The translations under genes were made by a program, and so were the position numbers. From the NCBI GenBank assembly GCA_002946415.1, contig NJPS01000041.1, positions 124,001 through 188,000 of the forward strand: 64,000 bases of DNA, written 5' to 3'. This DNA comes from Rutstroemia sp. NJR-2017a BVV2. Lineage: Eukaryota > Ascomycota > Leotiomycetes > Helotiales > Rutstroemiaceae. Shown here piece by piece: positions 25,240-36,220 of this stretch. Positions within the stretch are counted from its first letter, which is position 1, and every line of letters begins with the position of its first letter. The notes below the pieces were generated by a model. That model ran no database searches. It saw nothing but the letters and a program-made list of their open reading frames with translations, and was not told the DNA's origin.

Positions 25240-26729
25240 TTAACTAAAGCGTCAGCCCGACGAGTCAGCGTAATGTCCTCCTTGCCACCGCAATTGAAGC
25301 AGAATAAAACGCAAAGAACAAATAGCATTCATGTGAATAGGGTTGTAGACGTGTGGGGGGACAAACTCACCGTGGATTGACAGTCTCGCCTGCAGTTGCT
25401 ACACCAGTGGCGGTATTACCCTTGGGAGTACCGGATAGTTGTCCACCTTGTCCACCTGGTTGGGCGCTTCCGCTGGCTCCATTATGGGCATTCTTCTGGT
25501 ACTTGTACACAGTCCAGTCGAAGACGTAATCATATTGGAACCCTTCACGAACGAAAAGATCACGGAAGATCTTTCGGAGGTACGAGTAGTCAGGCTTATC
25601 ATCGAATCGAAGAGAGCGCGTGTAGTTAAGGTAGATGGCAAACTCGTTGGGGAATCCGCGGCAGAGGACCTCGGTTGGGGTGGTCATCTTCTTCTCCATG
25701 ATACGGTCATACTTCTGCTTCTTGGTAGCAGCCTTGAGACCTTGCCATGGAAGGGAACCACGGCAGAAATAAAGCATAACGTATCCGAGGGACTCCATAT
25801 CATCACGGCGGGATTGCTCTGAAGTGAAGGTGATCAGCATAAGAATCGAACGTGTAGGAACATTTGGATATACATACCGACACCAAGATGAGTATTGATG
25901 GAGGCGTAACGAGCGGTACCAGTCAAGTTCTTGTTCTCACGGTATGGGATGTGGAAGTGAGTCTTTGGGTCACGGTACTTCTTGGCCAAACCGAAGTCAA
26001 TGACATTGACTTGGTTACCGCGTTTTCCAATACCCATCAAGAAGTTGTCTGGCTTGATATCACGGTGGATGAAGGATTTGGCGTGAATGTACTCGATACG
26101 GGAGATGAGTTGGTCGGCAAGAAGAAGGACGGTCTTCAAGGAGAACTTGCGGTTGCAGAAGTTGAAAAGATCCTCCAAACTGGGTCCGAGAAGGTCGAGA
26201 ACCATAGCATTGTAGTCACATTCGGTGCCGAACCAGCGGACGAAGGGGATACCGACACCACCAGCGAGGGACTTGTAGACACGAGCCTCATATTCAAGCT
26301 GGGGGTGCTTGGCCTTAACACTCTCGAGCTTGATAGCAATCTCTTCGCCAGAGATGATGTTGGTTCCGAGGTAGATATCACCGAAACTACCACTGCCGAT
26401 CTTTCTTCCGATACGGTATTTATTACCGACGCGAAGATCCTACAATGAAAATTGATTAGCATATGAAGAAATAAGAGACTTGATAACGGGAGCAAAATTT
26501 GACCAAGACAAATGAAAAGATGCTACATCAGCACAAGGCTGAATGGGGGAGGGAGGTGGAAGAAGGTCGACCAAGATTCCTTTGGAGGAAACTTGGTAAG
26601 CAAATCCCACGTCTCGACTTCCAGCCGCAATAATGGACATGACAAAGCAACGAGAATATAGGTAGAGAATGCTGGAAAATGGGGAGTAAAAACCAGAGGA
26701 GGTGCTTTGGAACCCACCATAGTAGTCAT
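25240..26729 (-). CDS. ck-1a: Casein kinase 1 (delta/epsilon, Hrr25/CK-1a type)
   Basis: Exons on the minus strand: 26729-26718 (MTTM only), 26439-25878, 25818-25371, and a probable last exon 25243-25240 that completes an Arg codon and supplies TAA; total 341 aa. The introns are 278, 59 and 127 nt. Continuity gives [15 protein letters not shown], the standard start of fungal CK1. Visible kinase motifs are [11 protein letters not shown] (glycine loop), [17 protein letters not shown] (catalytic loop), the DFG motif within [12 protein letters not shown], and the CK1-specific [15 protein letters not shown]. The C-terminal tail is Gly/Gln/Thr-rich. This class acts in membrane traffic, DNA repair and, in Neurospora, phosphorylation of the clock protein FRQ. 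The tiny first and last exons are the least certain part. Confidence 0.9.
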
Positions 26730-27500
26730 CTTGAAGGGTCGAGGGACGGACTCGTTGTATCAGCCGATACAAAGAGTCGAACGGAAGGCGGTAGAGGATG
26801 AGGTTGTTGATGAAAAGGTCGTAAATCGATGGGAGAGGTATCGACTTTACGTGATCGATAGTCGAAGAGGACGAAGAAGTAAGAGTAGAGCAGAACACTA
26901 GAATTAAGAAGAAGTCGTGTCAGCTAGTTGTGGAGATGATATTTCTGGAGTTGTTTTGGAAGATGAAGCGGTGTAGTGGATGGATGGGCTTGAGCTTAAA
27001 GTAGGTAAGAGGTACAGGAGGGAATAAGCGGTTAAAGCGACAAACACGAAATGAGTGAGGGAAGGAAGGACGGAATGGATTGGATTGAATGGTAATGAAT
27101 GGCAGTGAATGAATGAAGCCGTCCAAATCGAAATGTGAATAATGATCGATCGAATGAATACAACGAGGGCGTACAGGAGGATTGCAAGTGCCACGACGAG
27201 AAGAGTACGTACCTGTTGATGTGTTGCTGCTGGTTCTGCCTCTGCTTCTGTGTAGTTGATGGGGGTGTGGGTAGATTTTGAAGGGTTGAAGAGGTTGAAG
27301 ACTGGTTTATGGAGTTTGGGACTAGTCGCGGAAATTGTATGAGGTGAGGGAGTCGCCGACCGTAGAGCTGTGGCCGTGTGTACGTTGGTCTGTACCTCGT
27401 ACTTTGTAGGCTGGAACGAAGCTGGAGTTGGAGGAAGGGTGGAAGGGTGGAAGTGGCAGCTAGTGCCGTAACCGTACAAAGTAATAAAACGAGGTGTACA
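26730..27500 (-). promoter_or_regulatory. Casein kinase 1 leader with probable 5'-UTR intron
   Basis: On the minus strand a CAG|GTACGT donor lies at 27213/27212 and a TTCTAG acceptor ends at 26898, enclosing a 315-nt intron upstream of the MTTM exon. Translations of this segment look non-coding, so it is read as spliced 5' UTR. The inference rests on splice consensus only. Confidence 0.45.
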
Positions 27501-30500
27501 AAATTCGTGGCCTTGTTTAGCTGGTGCGGAAGGCGGAAGGCGTCAATGGGGAATCAACGGAGACCGTATCGGTCGTTGAGGTTATTTCTATCCTATCAGA
27601 CGAGCGAATTTGCAGCTTCACTGCCCTTCATCTACGATCATATTGTACAGCAATGCAGATATCGTGAGAGATTCATATGCGCAACATGGCCAAACTTCCT
27701 GCTTTCCTTTGCCTTTGCCTTTCCTTTTCCTTTGCTTCCCTTTGCCCTGCACTGCCTGGTTCGGTCCTGTTGGCAGCTGGCACCTCGCAGTAGCTGGCAG
27801 TGAACAATGGCGAATGAAGGGCAAAATGCCTAAACTATTCGTAACGAGATTCGCTAAAATAATCGTATGAGGCTTAGGCTGCGCGTATTTTCACGCAAGA
27901 AATGGCCCCATGCGGAAAGGATCGGATTTATTTTTAATTCCAAGCAAAGTGCCTTCCCTCGTCCCTCTTCCCTCCACTTTCCCATGCCATCGCTCCATTT
28001 ATCGTCCCTCCGTGCCATGTATCAGGTATCAGTCTCAGTGGGCTCAGTCTCAGAAACTCACTCGGTACTAATGGCAATCAATGCTTTGTCTGGAGATGGA
28101 AGATTGCGATGGAGATTACGACCGCCCGGTGTAATGCACTGGAAATACCAACTACCGGTCGGAAGGGTAAAGGAAGCATACAGCATACAGCATACAGAGG
28201 TAGTATTCGCACGAAAAAGGAATGAAAGCGGAAAAGGAGATGCATCGTACCCCATCAACATATCAACAATGAGAACATCCCTTTATGCCCAATAGATGAA
28301 CTCCTTTATGCTGCATCTTCTTATGCTACTTATGCTACAAAGCGGGGTCGGGATGGATATGGATAAGTGATGGATATCCTCATTTCAGCGCCATTAAGGT
28401 TAAGGATCTTATTGATATTGATATTGATCCTCCGTTTCTACGTCCGCACTGAGAGCCTCACAGATCATCAATATCGTCTCTCAACAAATCAATTCTGGCC
28501 GACACTGCTCTGCTGTCCCATCAGCTGGCCGGTATAATCCTGTTCGTTAATTTCCACACGCCCTTTTGTACACATCAACATCTACACATCAACATCGCCT
28601 CACCTCGATCACGCCAACCTTCGTACCCGTACCCTTCCTTCGTAAAACACCACGTATCCAACCTTACCTCATCACCGCACCTCGTCAACCTCCCTCGCAA
28701 ACCGCCATAACCATACCAAGCAAATTCAGCCTCACCAATTCAATTACCCGCGCCTGAATCAGGACCGACCAAGAAAAGAAGAAAGAAAGAAGCCGGACCT
28801 AACCAACACCAGCCCAAGAGAGGGGCAAAATCTCATTCTATTCAACAAACCGGTAACCAACGGAGCACGATCGACAGAGCACTGCGCAGCAGCAGGAACA
28901 AGCACAGGCAAATGTCTTACTCTCTCTTCTCAAGGAAAGATACCTTCCGTACTTTGTACTTCGTATATACAAATCGCTATCTCTATCCTCCGCACCCATC
29001 CATCCATCTAACCTTAGCTACCGCCCCCCCCCGTCAAGACTCAAGACACAAGTCCGTGTACCTTCCCAATCCCGACACCGACAGCGCATGTACTCCACCA
29101 CCACCAAGTAAGAAAAAAATCGTGCTTAATTGTGCCACACCCACGCAGCCTTGTCTTCTCACCAATAAATTCTCCGCCTGCGCACCGAGATCTAGCAAGC
29201 CTCCTTCCTTCCATCCAGCCATCCATCACCGCCCTTTTCCCTTCTCACTCACAGTGCACTCGTACATACACGTCCCAAGCCCGAGGATCTGGTCACCTGC
29301 GTGCGTGCGTGCGGTGCGTGCGTGCGTGCTGTACTGTTTCTGATGATGACCAACTGACCGATAGACCGACCGACCGAGCGAGCAAATCATTGTATGGTTA
29401 CCGGTCCGGATGGAAAGGCAAGAAGGGGAAATAAACCCCTCATTTATAAATAACGCATGTGTTGATTGTAACAGTACCGTGATTCTGCTTGCCTGCTGGC
29501 TGTGAGATCGGGTATCTGGACCTCGAAATAAGGACTGTCGTAGATATCATTTGCTCGTCCCTCCCTCCGTACGCACGCCCTCCCTCCCATGCCTAGCCCA
29601 GCACTTGTCTGTACCCACAAGCAGAAAAAGACCGATGATCTGCACCCAGAAAAATTCCGTCGGCCTTCTAGAATTTCAGCTTCTCCCCCACCACCACCAC
29701 CTCGCCTGAGTGAAGGAAGGAATGCAGACAGTTGCAGACGAAGAGGCGATTCCTATTCTTGTGGTATACGTAAAATTACTTTACTCGGGGGCGTTTTTGT
29801 AACTTTAAGAAGTAGATGAATGCCGACACAGCTGATTTGTATTCATCCATCCATCCAGCTATTCGTCTATCCATCCACCCAGTCAGCCCTTGTCTTGGCT
29901 TCTCCTACTGTACCTTCACTAGACCGCCAAAGGCCCATTCATTCATTCATTCCTTCATTCATTCGTGTCCGGCGGATACAGTAGGGAAATCCGATCTACA
30001 TCTAACACGCAGTAGAGGACATGCACCTACCAACCCATCGCCTATCACAACACCTCATTCCCTCCGGAATGGTTTCATCTTTTCTTCACTACTGCACAAG
30101 CACTTTAGTCGCAACTCCGTGCAATACAGTATCAAAAAAGTTAACGTTACGCGAGACTTAGACATATTTCGTCATTTGCGGCATCAGTACTTCTGGAAAC
30201 TTTACTGGGTATCGACTGCACTTCTACAAGTACGTACTGCACTGCACAAACTAGCTTCGAGAAGAACCGAAGAAGGAAGTTTGAAGAGTAGATGGGTGGG
30301 GAGATAGGTAGGAGTCAAGTTTCTGTAAAAACCTTAAAAAACCTTCAAACCGGAAGCCGATGTCTGAACGTTAGACTGTCCGTGGGAATTGGCTACTTGG
30401 TCTATGCCTGATGCTGTAAGATGAAATGAGGAAATACCTCCTCCTTTTATCCTGTTAAGCCATCTCGTTCGGTGTATCCCATCCATTCATTCCCCTTCTT

Positions 30501-31488
30501 CCTAGTAAACACCGCATCTTATTTTAGATATCTCTGTTTCCATCTCTATCTCTCTATCTCTCTCTATCTCTCACTTAATATCTACGTATAACAAACACCC
30601 ATTTATATCCCATCCAATCAAATCCCATCCCATCCCATCCCATACAAGCATCCCCCTTCCCCTCCCGCAAAAGCAAAAATACATCCAGCCCGCTTGCAAC
30701 CGCAGGCGTAACCTTACCACAACGACCGCAACCACAACGATTAAGTTCTACAATGACGTACGTATATTTAATGTACTTCTGCTGCTCTGTATGTGCATTG
30801 GGTGTGATCTCAGGATTTGAGTTGGGAGAGGTAGTATGAGATCAGATCCCTTCATATCAGATCTGGATCCGATCTAGATGAGCGGGTTTGACGTAGGAAG
30901 AATGAGTGCGGAGATGAGTACAGAGATGGATGGGTCTGGGAGGGTACAGAGATCTGTAGTACGGTTGTGAGTAGAATCAGAAAGTAACCCGACTTATTAC
31001 CCACAGCTAGATTGGAACAAGGGGAAATACCTAGTAGTGGGTAGGATGATTCTCTATGCTAGATGCACTATGCTGGAGGAGTCTGTTGGAGGATATATAA
31101 GTGTTTGTGTGTGTATATGTGATTGTATCCAGTAAATTAAATAGGCTTCTTCATACCGAGGATGTACAGCCGCGACAGCGACTTGGGTGGTGAAATTGAT
31201 ACTCTCATAGTGTCTATCCAAGACCGAACAGATCTAGACACGGAACTATAGCCGATCATATAGCACGAAATAGCTTATACGTACGACCTGATTAGTAGAC
31301 AATACGGAAGTAACCAGTGCTAGAACAGGGTCTACGAATATCAAATCCAAACCACCGAGTACATTTGATGTTGAGACGGACAGGCAGATGTGCTCGGGAT
31401 AATGCCGAAAGCCCGTGCGTCGCGTCCTGGCTGATGGTGGGATGCGGCACGACAAGAGCCCATCGATACCTCTACTTTGGTTACAATG
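27501..31488. other. 4-kb low-complexity intergenic region
   Basis: No supported gene. The plus strand is pyrimidine-rich with repeated CATC and ATTC tetranucleotides (about 29000, 29850, 29938-29965 and 30600-30650), a GCGTGC tract (29301-29330) and CTATCT repeats (30544-30575). At 30751 an ATG is followed by consensus donors (GACGTACGTA), which looks like a first coding exon behind a long leader. A possible continuation (31007 onward) stays open for only about 45 codons, and I do not recognise it. Confidence 0.5.
29301..29330. repeat. GCGT tetranucleotide repeat
   Basis: GCGTGCGT-type units are interrupted once by GCGGTGC. Read directly; located in a gene-free region. Confidence 0.8.
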
Positions 31489-32704
31489 GCTGATAAAGGT
31501 ATGTCCCAGCACCTTATGGCACTGATGGATCCTCATTTTCCCCCAGAAACTCGCGAACGTCCCACCGGCCGCCAAACCGAGCCCAACATATCGCGGTCTC
31601 CAGCTGTCCTACAGCCCAATGGCAGGAAGCGAAGCATAGATACCTCAGACTCCATTTCTCAGAGCTTAGCAGGAGCTCCACCAAAAAAAGGCACGACACT
31701 ATCCCAACGAAGCTGTAGTTGATGATTCAATTGCCCAGGAAGAAGCAAGCAAAGATGTTGAGGACGAAAGAAATCCAATCCGCTACTGGACCAAGCATTT
31801 CAAGTGACCTGAGAAATACTGTGCACGGAGTGCCAATGACTTGAGCTATCTACTTGCTAGGCCAGTGAGCTCCCTTCAGCGGAGGCAAATTGCGTGGGAC
31901 TATGCTGATGACGCAGCATCTATCGCGTCGACCCCCAACAACCAAAAGCCCCGAGAAGCCAAGATCGTTCCTTACATGGATGTGCGTTATGTAACCTTGC
32001 TTTTCGATCAAAGACAGCTTCATGCATGAGTCGAAGCTAGGTATCACCCAACAGAGCAAGGAAGTATGTTCGAACTTGCTTGATGCCCCCCCCCCAGGAG
32101 TCACTGTTCCGCGATGACCTGTTCGAACGAACATGTCAAAATATTCGCGGTAGGAACGAGACGAGAGTCATCCGGGACATCTCTCTGTTGATTGTCCCAT
32201 CCGCAGAGACTCTAGCCACCTACGGCGCCGAGCATCTCCAGATCTTAATCGAGAGCACCAACGAAAGCTGGGAGAACTCCGTTCCCCTAACAGGAACATA
32301 TGCACAGGGCAACCGGGCTCGACACCGCGGAGTGGATGAACGCCCACAGCATGACGCTTGCAGTGCGGGGCATAGTCGAGCTGTTCCAACTTGTGGGTCG
32401 GGAAACGGAGGTCCAGCGGGAGAGAGTGGCGTTCTCGATCGCGCATGATGATCGCATGGGGACGATTCATGGGCATTATCCTGTGTTTGAGGGGAAGGAG
32501 ATCAAGTATTATTTCCATGCGATACGTGCCTTTGACTTTACGACGATGGAGGGGAGGGATCGGTGGACGGCGTATAGGTTTACGAAGAACGTGTATGATG
32601 TGTGGATGCCGAGACATTTCGAACGACTGTGTTCGGCGGTGGATCAGATACCGGCGGATCTGGATTTGGGTGCTGCGCAACTTTCTCAGGGAGAAAAAGA
32701 ATAG
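31489..32704 (+). pseudogene. Broken DUF7924-family gene
   Basis: Segments in different frames match, in order, the fungal DUF7924 family as I know it: a polar N-terminal part (31489-31722), NPIRYWTKHF, SYLLARPVSSLQRRQ and NQKPREAKIVPY (to about 31970), ESLFRDDLFERTC through LATYGAEHLQILIES (32098-32290), and NAHSMTLAVRGIVELF to MPRHFERLCSAVDQIP (32335-32670). The frame is broken by a shift before 31740, an in-frame TGA at about 31807, a shift near 32010, a shift at a run of ten C (32086-32095), and an internal deletion with frame change near 32305-32325 that removes the usual central part. The sequence is therefore not expected to make a full protein. The function of DUF7924 proteins is unknown; they are expanded and variable in many fungi. 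Confidence 0.85.
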
Positions 32705-33651
32705 GAAGACTCCATATCATACTACCTGTTGTCGATAATAATCTTGGAGATTCTAGAGTAGAACTTTATACGTCCTGTCACCCCTCCCCTTCCCTTCACA
32801 TCACTAATCCCTCTCAACCCACCTGATCTCTCTTTGTCCTTAAACTCAACTGCCTAATCCGAATCACACGTTATCCATAAAATATAACCACTATCACTTT
32901 ATCCTCCCCTGATCATTTTCATCCCTCCATCTCCTTCCTTCACCTCCTTTACTCACCGCATCCTCTATATCTTCCAAACTCCCACACCATAGAGAAACCC
33001 CTCCCACCTCATCCACCTCATCCTCCACACCTTCAATGATCCACATAAACCATCCCTCACCCATCCTCCCCAGACCACCGACCACTTCCAACTATATAAA
33101 ACGAATCCTTCCTCCCCCACCAAGGACTAACCACCAAAACAAGCTATACTGCATTTACAACTTCAGAGATACAAATAATAGACATCAAGATCTATGATGA
33201 GTATACAGAACTCGGCCTAGCTATATACAACTAGCAGGGAGAGAAGTGAAGGAATTGGTGAAGGAATTGGTGAAGGAGTAATTAGATAAAGCAGTAGCGA
33301 AGAAAGTAGGGAAGGAGGTAGTGCAAACGGCAGCAAAAAGGGGTACGAGAGAAAGGGAAGAGTAAAGAGAGGAGTAATCCGTAGACGAGAAGGTAAAAAC
33401 CAGAGAAGAGACCAGCAATTAAGAAAATAGACGAGAATGGAGTAGACTGAACACTTTGGATTTATTTGAATTGAATTTATCTCACTCATATCACATCATT
33501 TCGTCTCAGCTACAGAGTTCATTCACATCCCCCATCCCAAGCACATCAAGCATTGCATTGCACAATAACCTCCTCCCCATCCCCAAAATATCCTTCCACC
33601 GTCACAAAGTCATATTCTCTAGGCTCTATCACAGCTTCCTCGACCTACAAC
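32705..33651. other. Intergenic region, pyrimidine-rich
   Basis: 3' flank of the DUF7924 pseudogene and 3' UTR of the aspartyl-tRNA synthetase gene. CT-rich on the plus strand, with short GAAGGAATTGGT direct repeats at about 33248-33275. No gene is seen. Confidence 0.55.
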
Positions 33652-35472
33652 CTACGGAGCCAACCTCTTCGGCGTCCTTGGATAATCCGCCACCAAATGC
33701 ACACTCGGCAAATTCAAATACCACGCCACCACTCGATCCAACCCAATCCCTCCACCTCCATGCGGCGGCACACCCACACTTCTGAACACATCCACATACT
33801 CCTTAATCCCCGGCTGATTCGGATCCAACCCTTTACTCCTAATGCACTTCTCCAATTCCTCAGGTAAATGCAATCGCTGGCCACCACTCAAGATCTCCTG
33901 CCCACGCATCATGAAATCATACGCGTTCGTCACCTGCGGATTCTCCGGGTCGGGCATGGCATAGAAGGGACGAGCGTCGACGGGGAATTTATCCAGAACG
34001 TAGAAATCGGTGTTGAATTTCTTGCGGATGAGCGCGCCGAGGGCTTTTTCTTGCGGGGTGCTCATGTCCTCTGTGTCGGAGACGTTGGCGAATTCCGGGG
34101 GCCCTTCCTCGCGGAGGAGTTTTTGACCTTCGGCGAAGGTGAGACGGATTTCTTTGCCAGGTTCGGGGAGCAGGAATTCTTCCGAGGGGTAGACGGAGCG
34201 GACGAGCTCGATTTCTTCGCGGTGGGTGGTGGCGAGTTTGCGGAAAATGTGTAGGAGGACGCCTTCGAGCATGTGCAGGACTTCGTGGTAGTGTTCTTCG
34301 ATTTCCATTTCGAGATCGAGTCCGATGAACTGTATTACTTAGTCAACTAAGAAATTGCTAGAAATTTTAGGAGAAACTCACCTCAGTCATATGTCTAGGG
34401 GTATTAGAGTTCTCAGCACGGAAAATAGGTGCAACGCAGAAAACCCTCTTTCGTCCACCAGCAATCTCGAACTGCTTGTAGAATTGAGGAGATTGAGCAA
34501 GATATGCTTCTTTATCGAAATAAGGCATACGGAAAACATTGGCACCACCTTCAGAAGCAGCTCCGATCAAACTTGGAGGGTGGAATTTCTTAAAACGACG
34601 TTCTCGTAGATATTCGCAGAAGTAGTCTTCAACCGCAATTCGAATATCGGCGATGGCTTGGCTAACTGGTGCACGTTTATGCATAGCAGGATTGTTGAGA
34701 TGGGTAGCCAAACTGGCAATTGGAGTGCCTTCGGTGACACTGAGACCTATGATTTGTTAGCCATGCCCCCTGATCTCATGCATAGAACAAACATACCAGC
34801 CGCCGCCTCACTAAGATCCTCCTCCTCATCCAACTTGCCGACGGCTCTACTCGCCGGGCCCAAATTCAAGCCCAGCATCTCAGGAGCAGCAGCAACCAAA
34901 TAAACCTTCTGCAAATGCAACTCAAAGTTCGAGACCTTGGTGCTCTTGACCGGCTCCAGCGGCTTCTGCACAATCGCCTCGACCGCCACAAAACTCTCCA
35001 ACTTCAAGCCTCCAATCCACTTCACCATCTGTTTACTCACCGGCTTGCCCTCCGCACTCGCACTCACAACTCCCTGCACCGTCCAATTGCCTTCCTCCCT
35101 CAGCTCTACAAATGCCATCTTGGCGCCCTGCATACGCGCATTCTGAATCCAGGCTCGGACTTTGATCGTCTTGCCTACATGGTCTTCGCCGATTTCCCTC
35201 AAGTGCACGCTCTCGGCTTCGATCTTTGTAGTGTGTTTGATCTGCCCGTAATTGTCCTTGGCGAGATCTTCAGATGAGGCAGAGCCTCCTGCTGCAGCTT
35301 GAGCGGCTTCGCGTTCGGCGGCTTTGCGTGCCTTTTCTGCTTCTTTTTTGGCTTTGGCTTCAGCTTTCTTTGCGCCCTTTTTGGAGGGTTGTGCGGGGTC
35401 TTCGCCGGCTGGTGGGGCGGCGTTTTGTGTGGTGGTAGGTTCGGTGGGAGTTTCTTTGGCTGGTTCGGCCAT
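33652..35472 (-). CDS. dps1: Cytosolic aspartyl-tRNA synthetase
   Basis: Three exons, 35472-34797, 34746-34382 and 34329-33652, give 572 aa. The introns are 50 and 52 nt with GTATGT and GTGAGT donors. The N-terminal extension is Lys/Ala/Glu-rich, as in eukaryotic AspRS, where it binds RNA. The OB-fold anticodon-binding domain follows (about 100-215: GKTIKVRAWIQNARMQGAKMAF is part of it). The class II catalytic domain has motif 1 around FKKFHPPSLIGAASEGG, motif 2 VAPIFRAENSNTPRHMTEF and motif 3 GGGIGLDRVVAW, ending in PKRLAP. The RPFYAMPDPENP and MRGQEILSGGQR blocks distinguish AspRS from AsnRS. It charges tRNA-Asp in the cytosol. Confidence 0.93.
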
Positions 35473-36220
35473 GATTATGGTATTTGGGGGGTTGTAATGA
35501 AAGGGAAGGGTTGTGATGACTCTACTCTTCGAGTTGGGATTGTCGAAGAGAAAAGTTTGGAGGGGTAAGTTGATAAGTTGAAGTCATAGCATGAGTAACA
35601 CGGCAAGAATTTTAGCGCCAAAGCCCTAAGTCTTTTGCGACAGGGATCTTAGAGGGAACATGTTTATGAAAAGATATCAATAATGTAAGAGGAAAACAAT
35701 TTGTATTCAGATATTTGGAGATAATCCTCATTAGAAAAAGCAAATGGTGGAAATGGTCTATTCCCAGATTTCCAATCCACGTTTGGAAATTGTTGCCATT
35801 TGAAATTGTCGACAAGCTTCAATTTTTGCCAACAGATCGTCAGCCTTGCCCCTCACAAGGCTGGGTAGATGGAAGCTACATGATAAACCACAAACCCATT
35901 CACCCAAACATCATGCCACAATATAAATCAAACTCGAAGTGGATATTTCTACAGAGCTCATTATTAATCATTATCTTCAAACCGATGCCTCTTCCTCCCG
36001 TCTAGCCAACCCAGCCAGATGAATGCATAACCCCTATCAATTCGTGATGCCAATTGTCAACAAACCCAAAACGCCCAGATGTCATATTTCTTGTTGACAG
36101 CTCAAACATTTCCGTCATGAAGTGTAATCAGTGAGTTCTTGGAACCCAAGTACGCCGAACAATATGATGATCGATCTTGACGCCTTTCTAAACCTTTGTG
36201 ATATGATTGATTCCGCTCCA
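35473..36220. other. Promoter of AspRS and 3' flank of kog1
   Basis: No gene is seen. A CCCTAA element (35624-35629, TTAGGG on the minus strand) lies about 150 bp upstream of the AspRS ATG, in the same orientation relative to its gene as the one in the eS27 promoter. The rest is AT-rich. Confidence 0.45.

Noticed and set aside
26904..27479. 191-aa frame upstream of casein kinase 1
   Set aside because: Pro/Ser/Thr/His-rich with no motifs. It overlaps a probable 5'-UTR intron.
30601..30650. CRISPR-like regular repeats among CATCC units
   Set aside because: These are contiguous tetra/pentanucleotide microsatellites without spacers, in a eukaryotic genome.
33652..35472. Asparaginyl-tRNA synthetase
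   Set aside because: The RPFYAMPDPENP and MRGQEILSGGQR blocks and the C-terminal PKRLAP are AspRS features.
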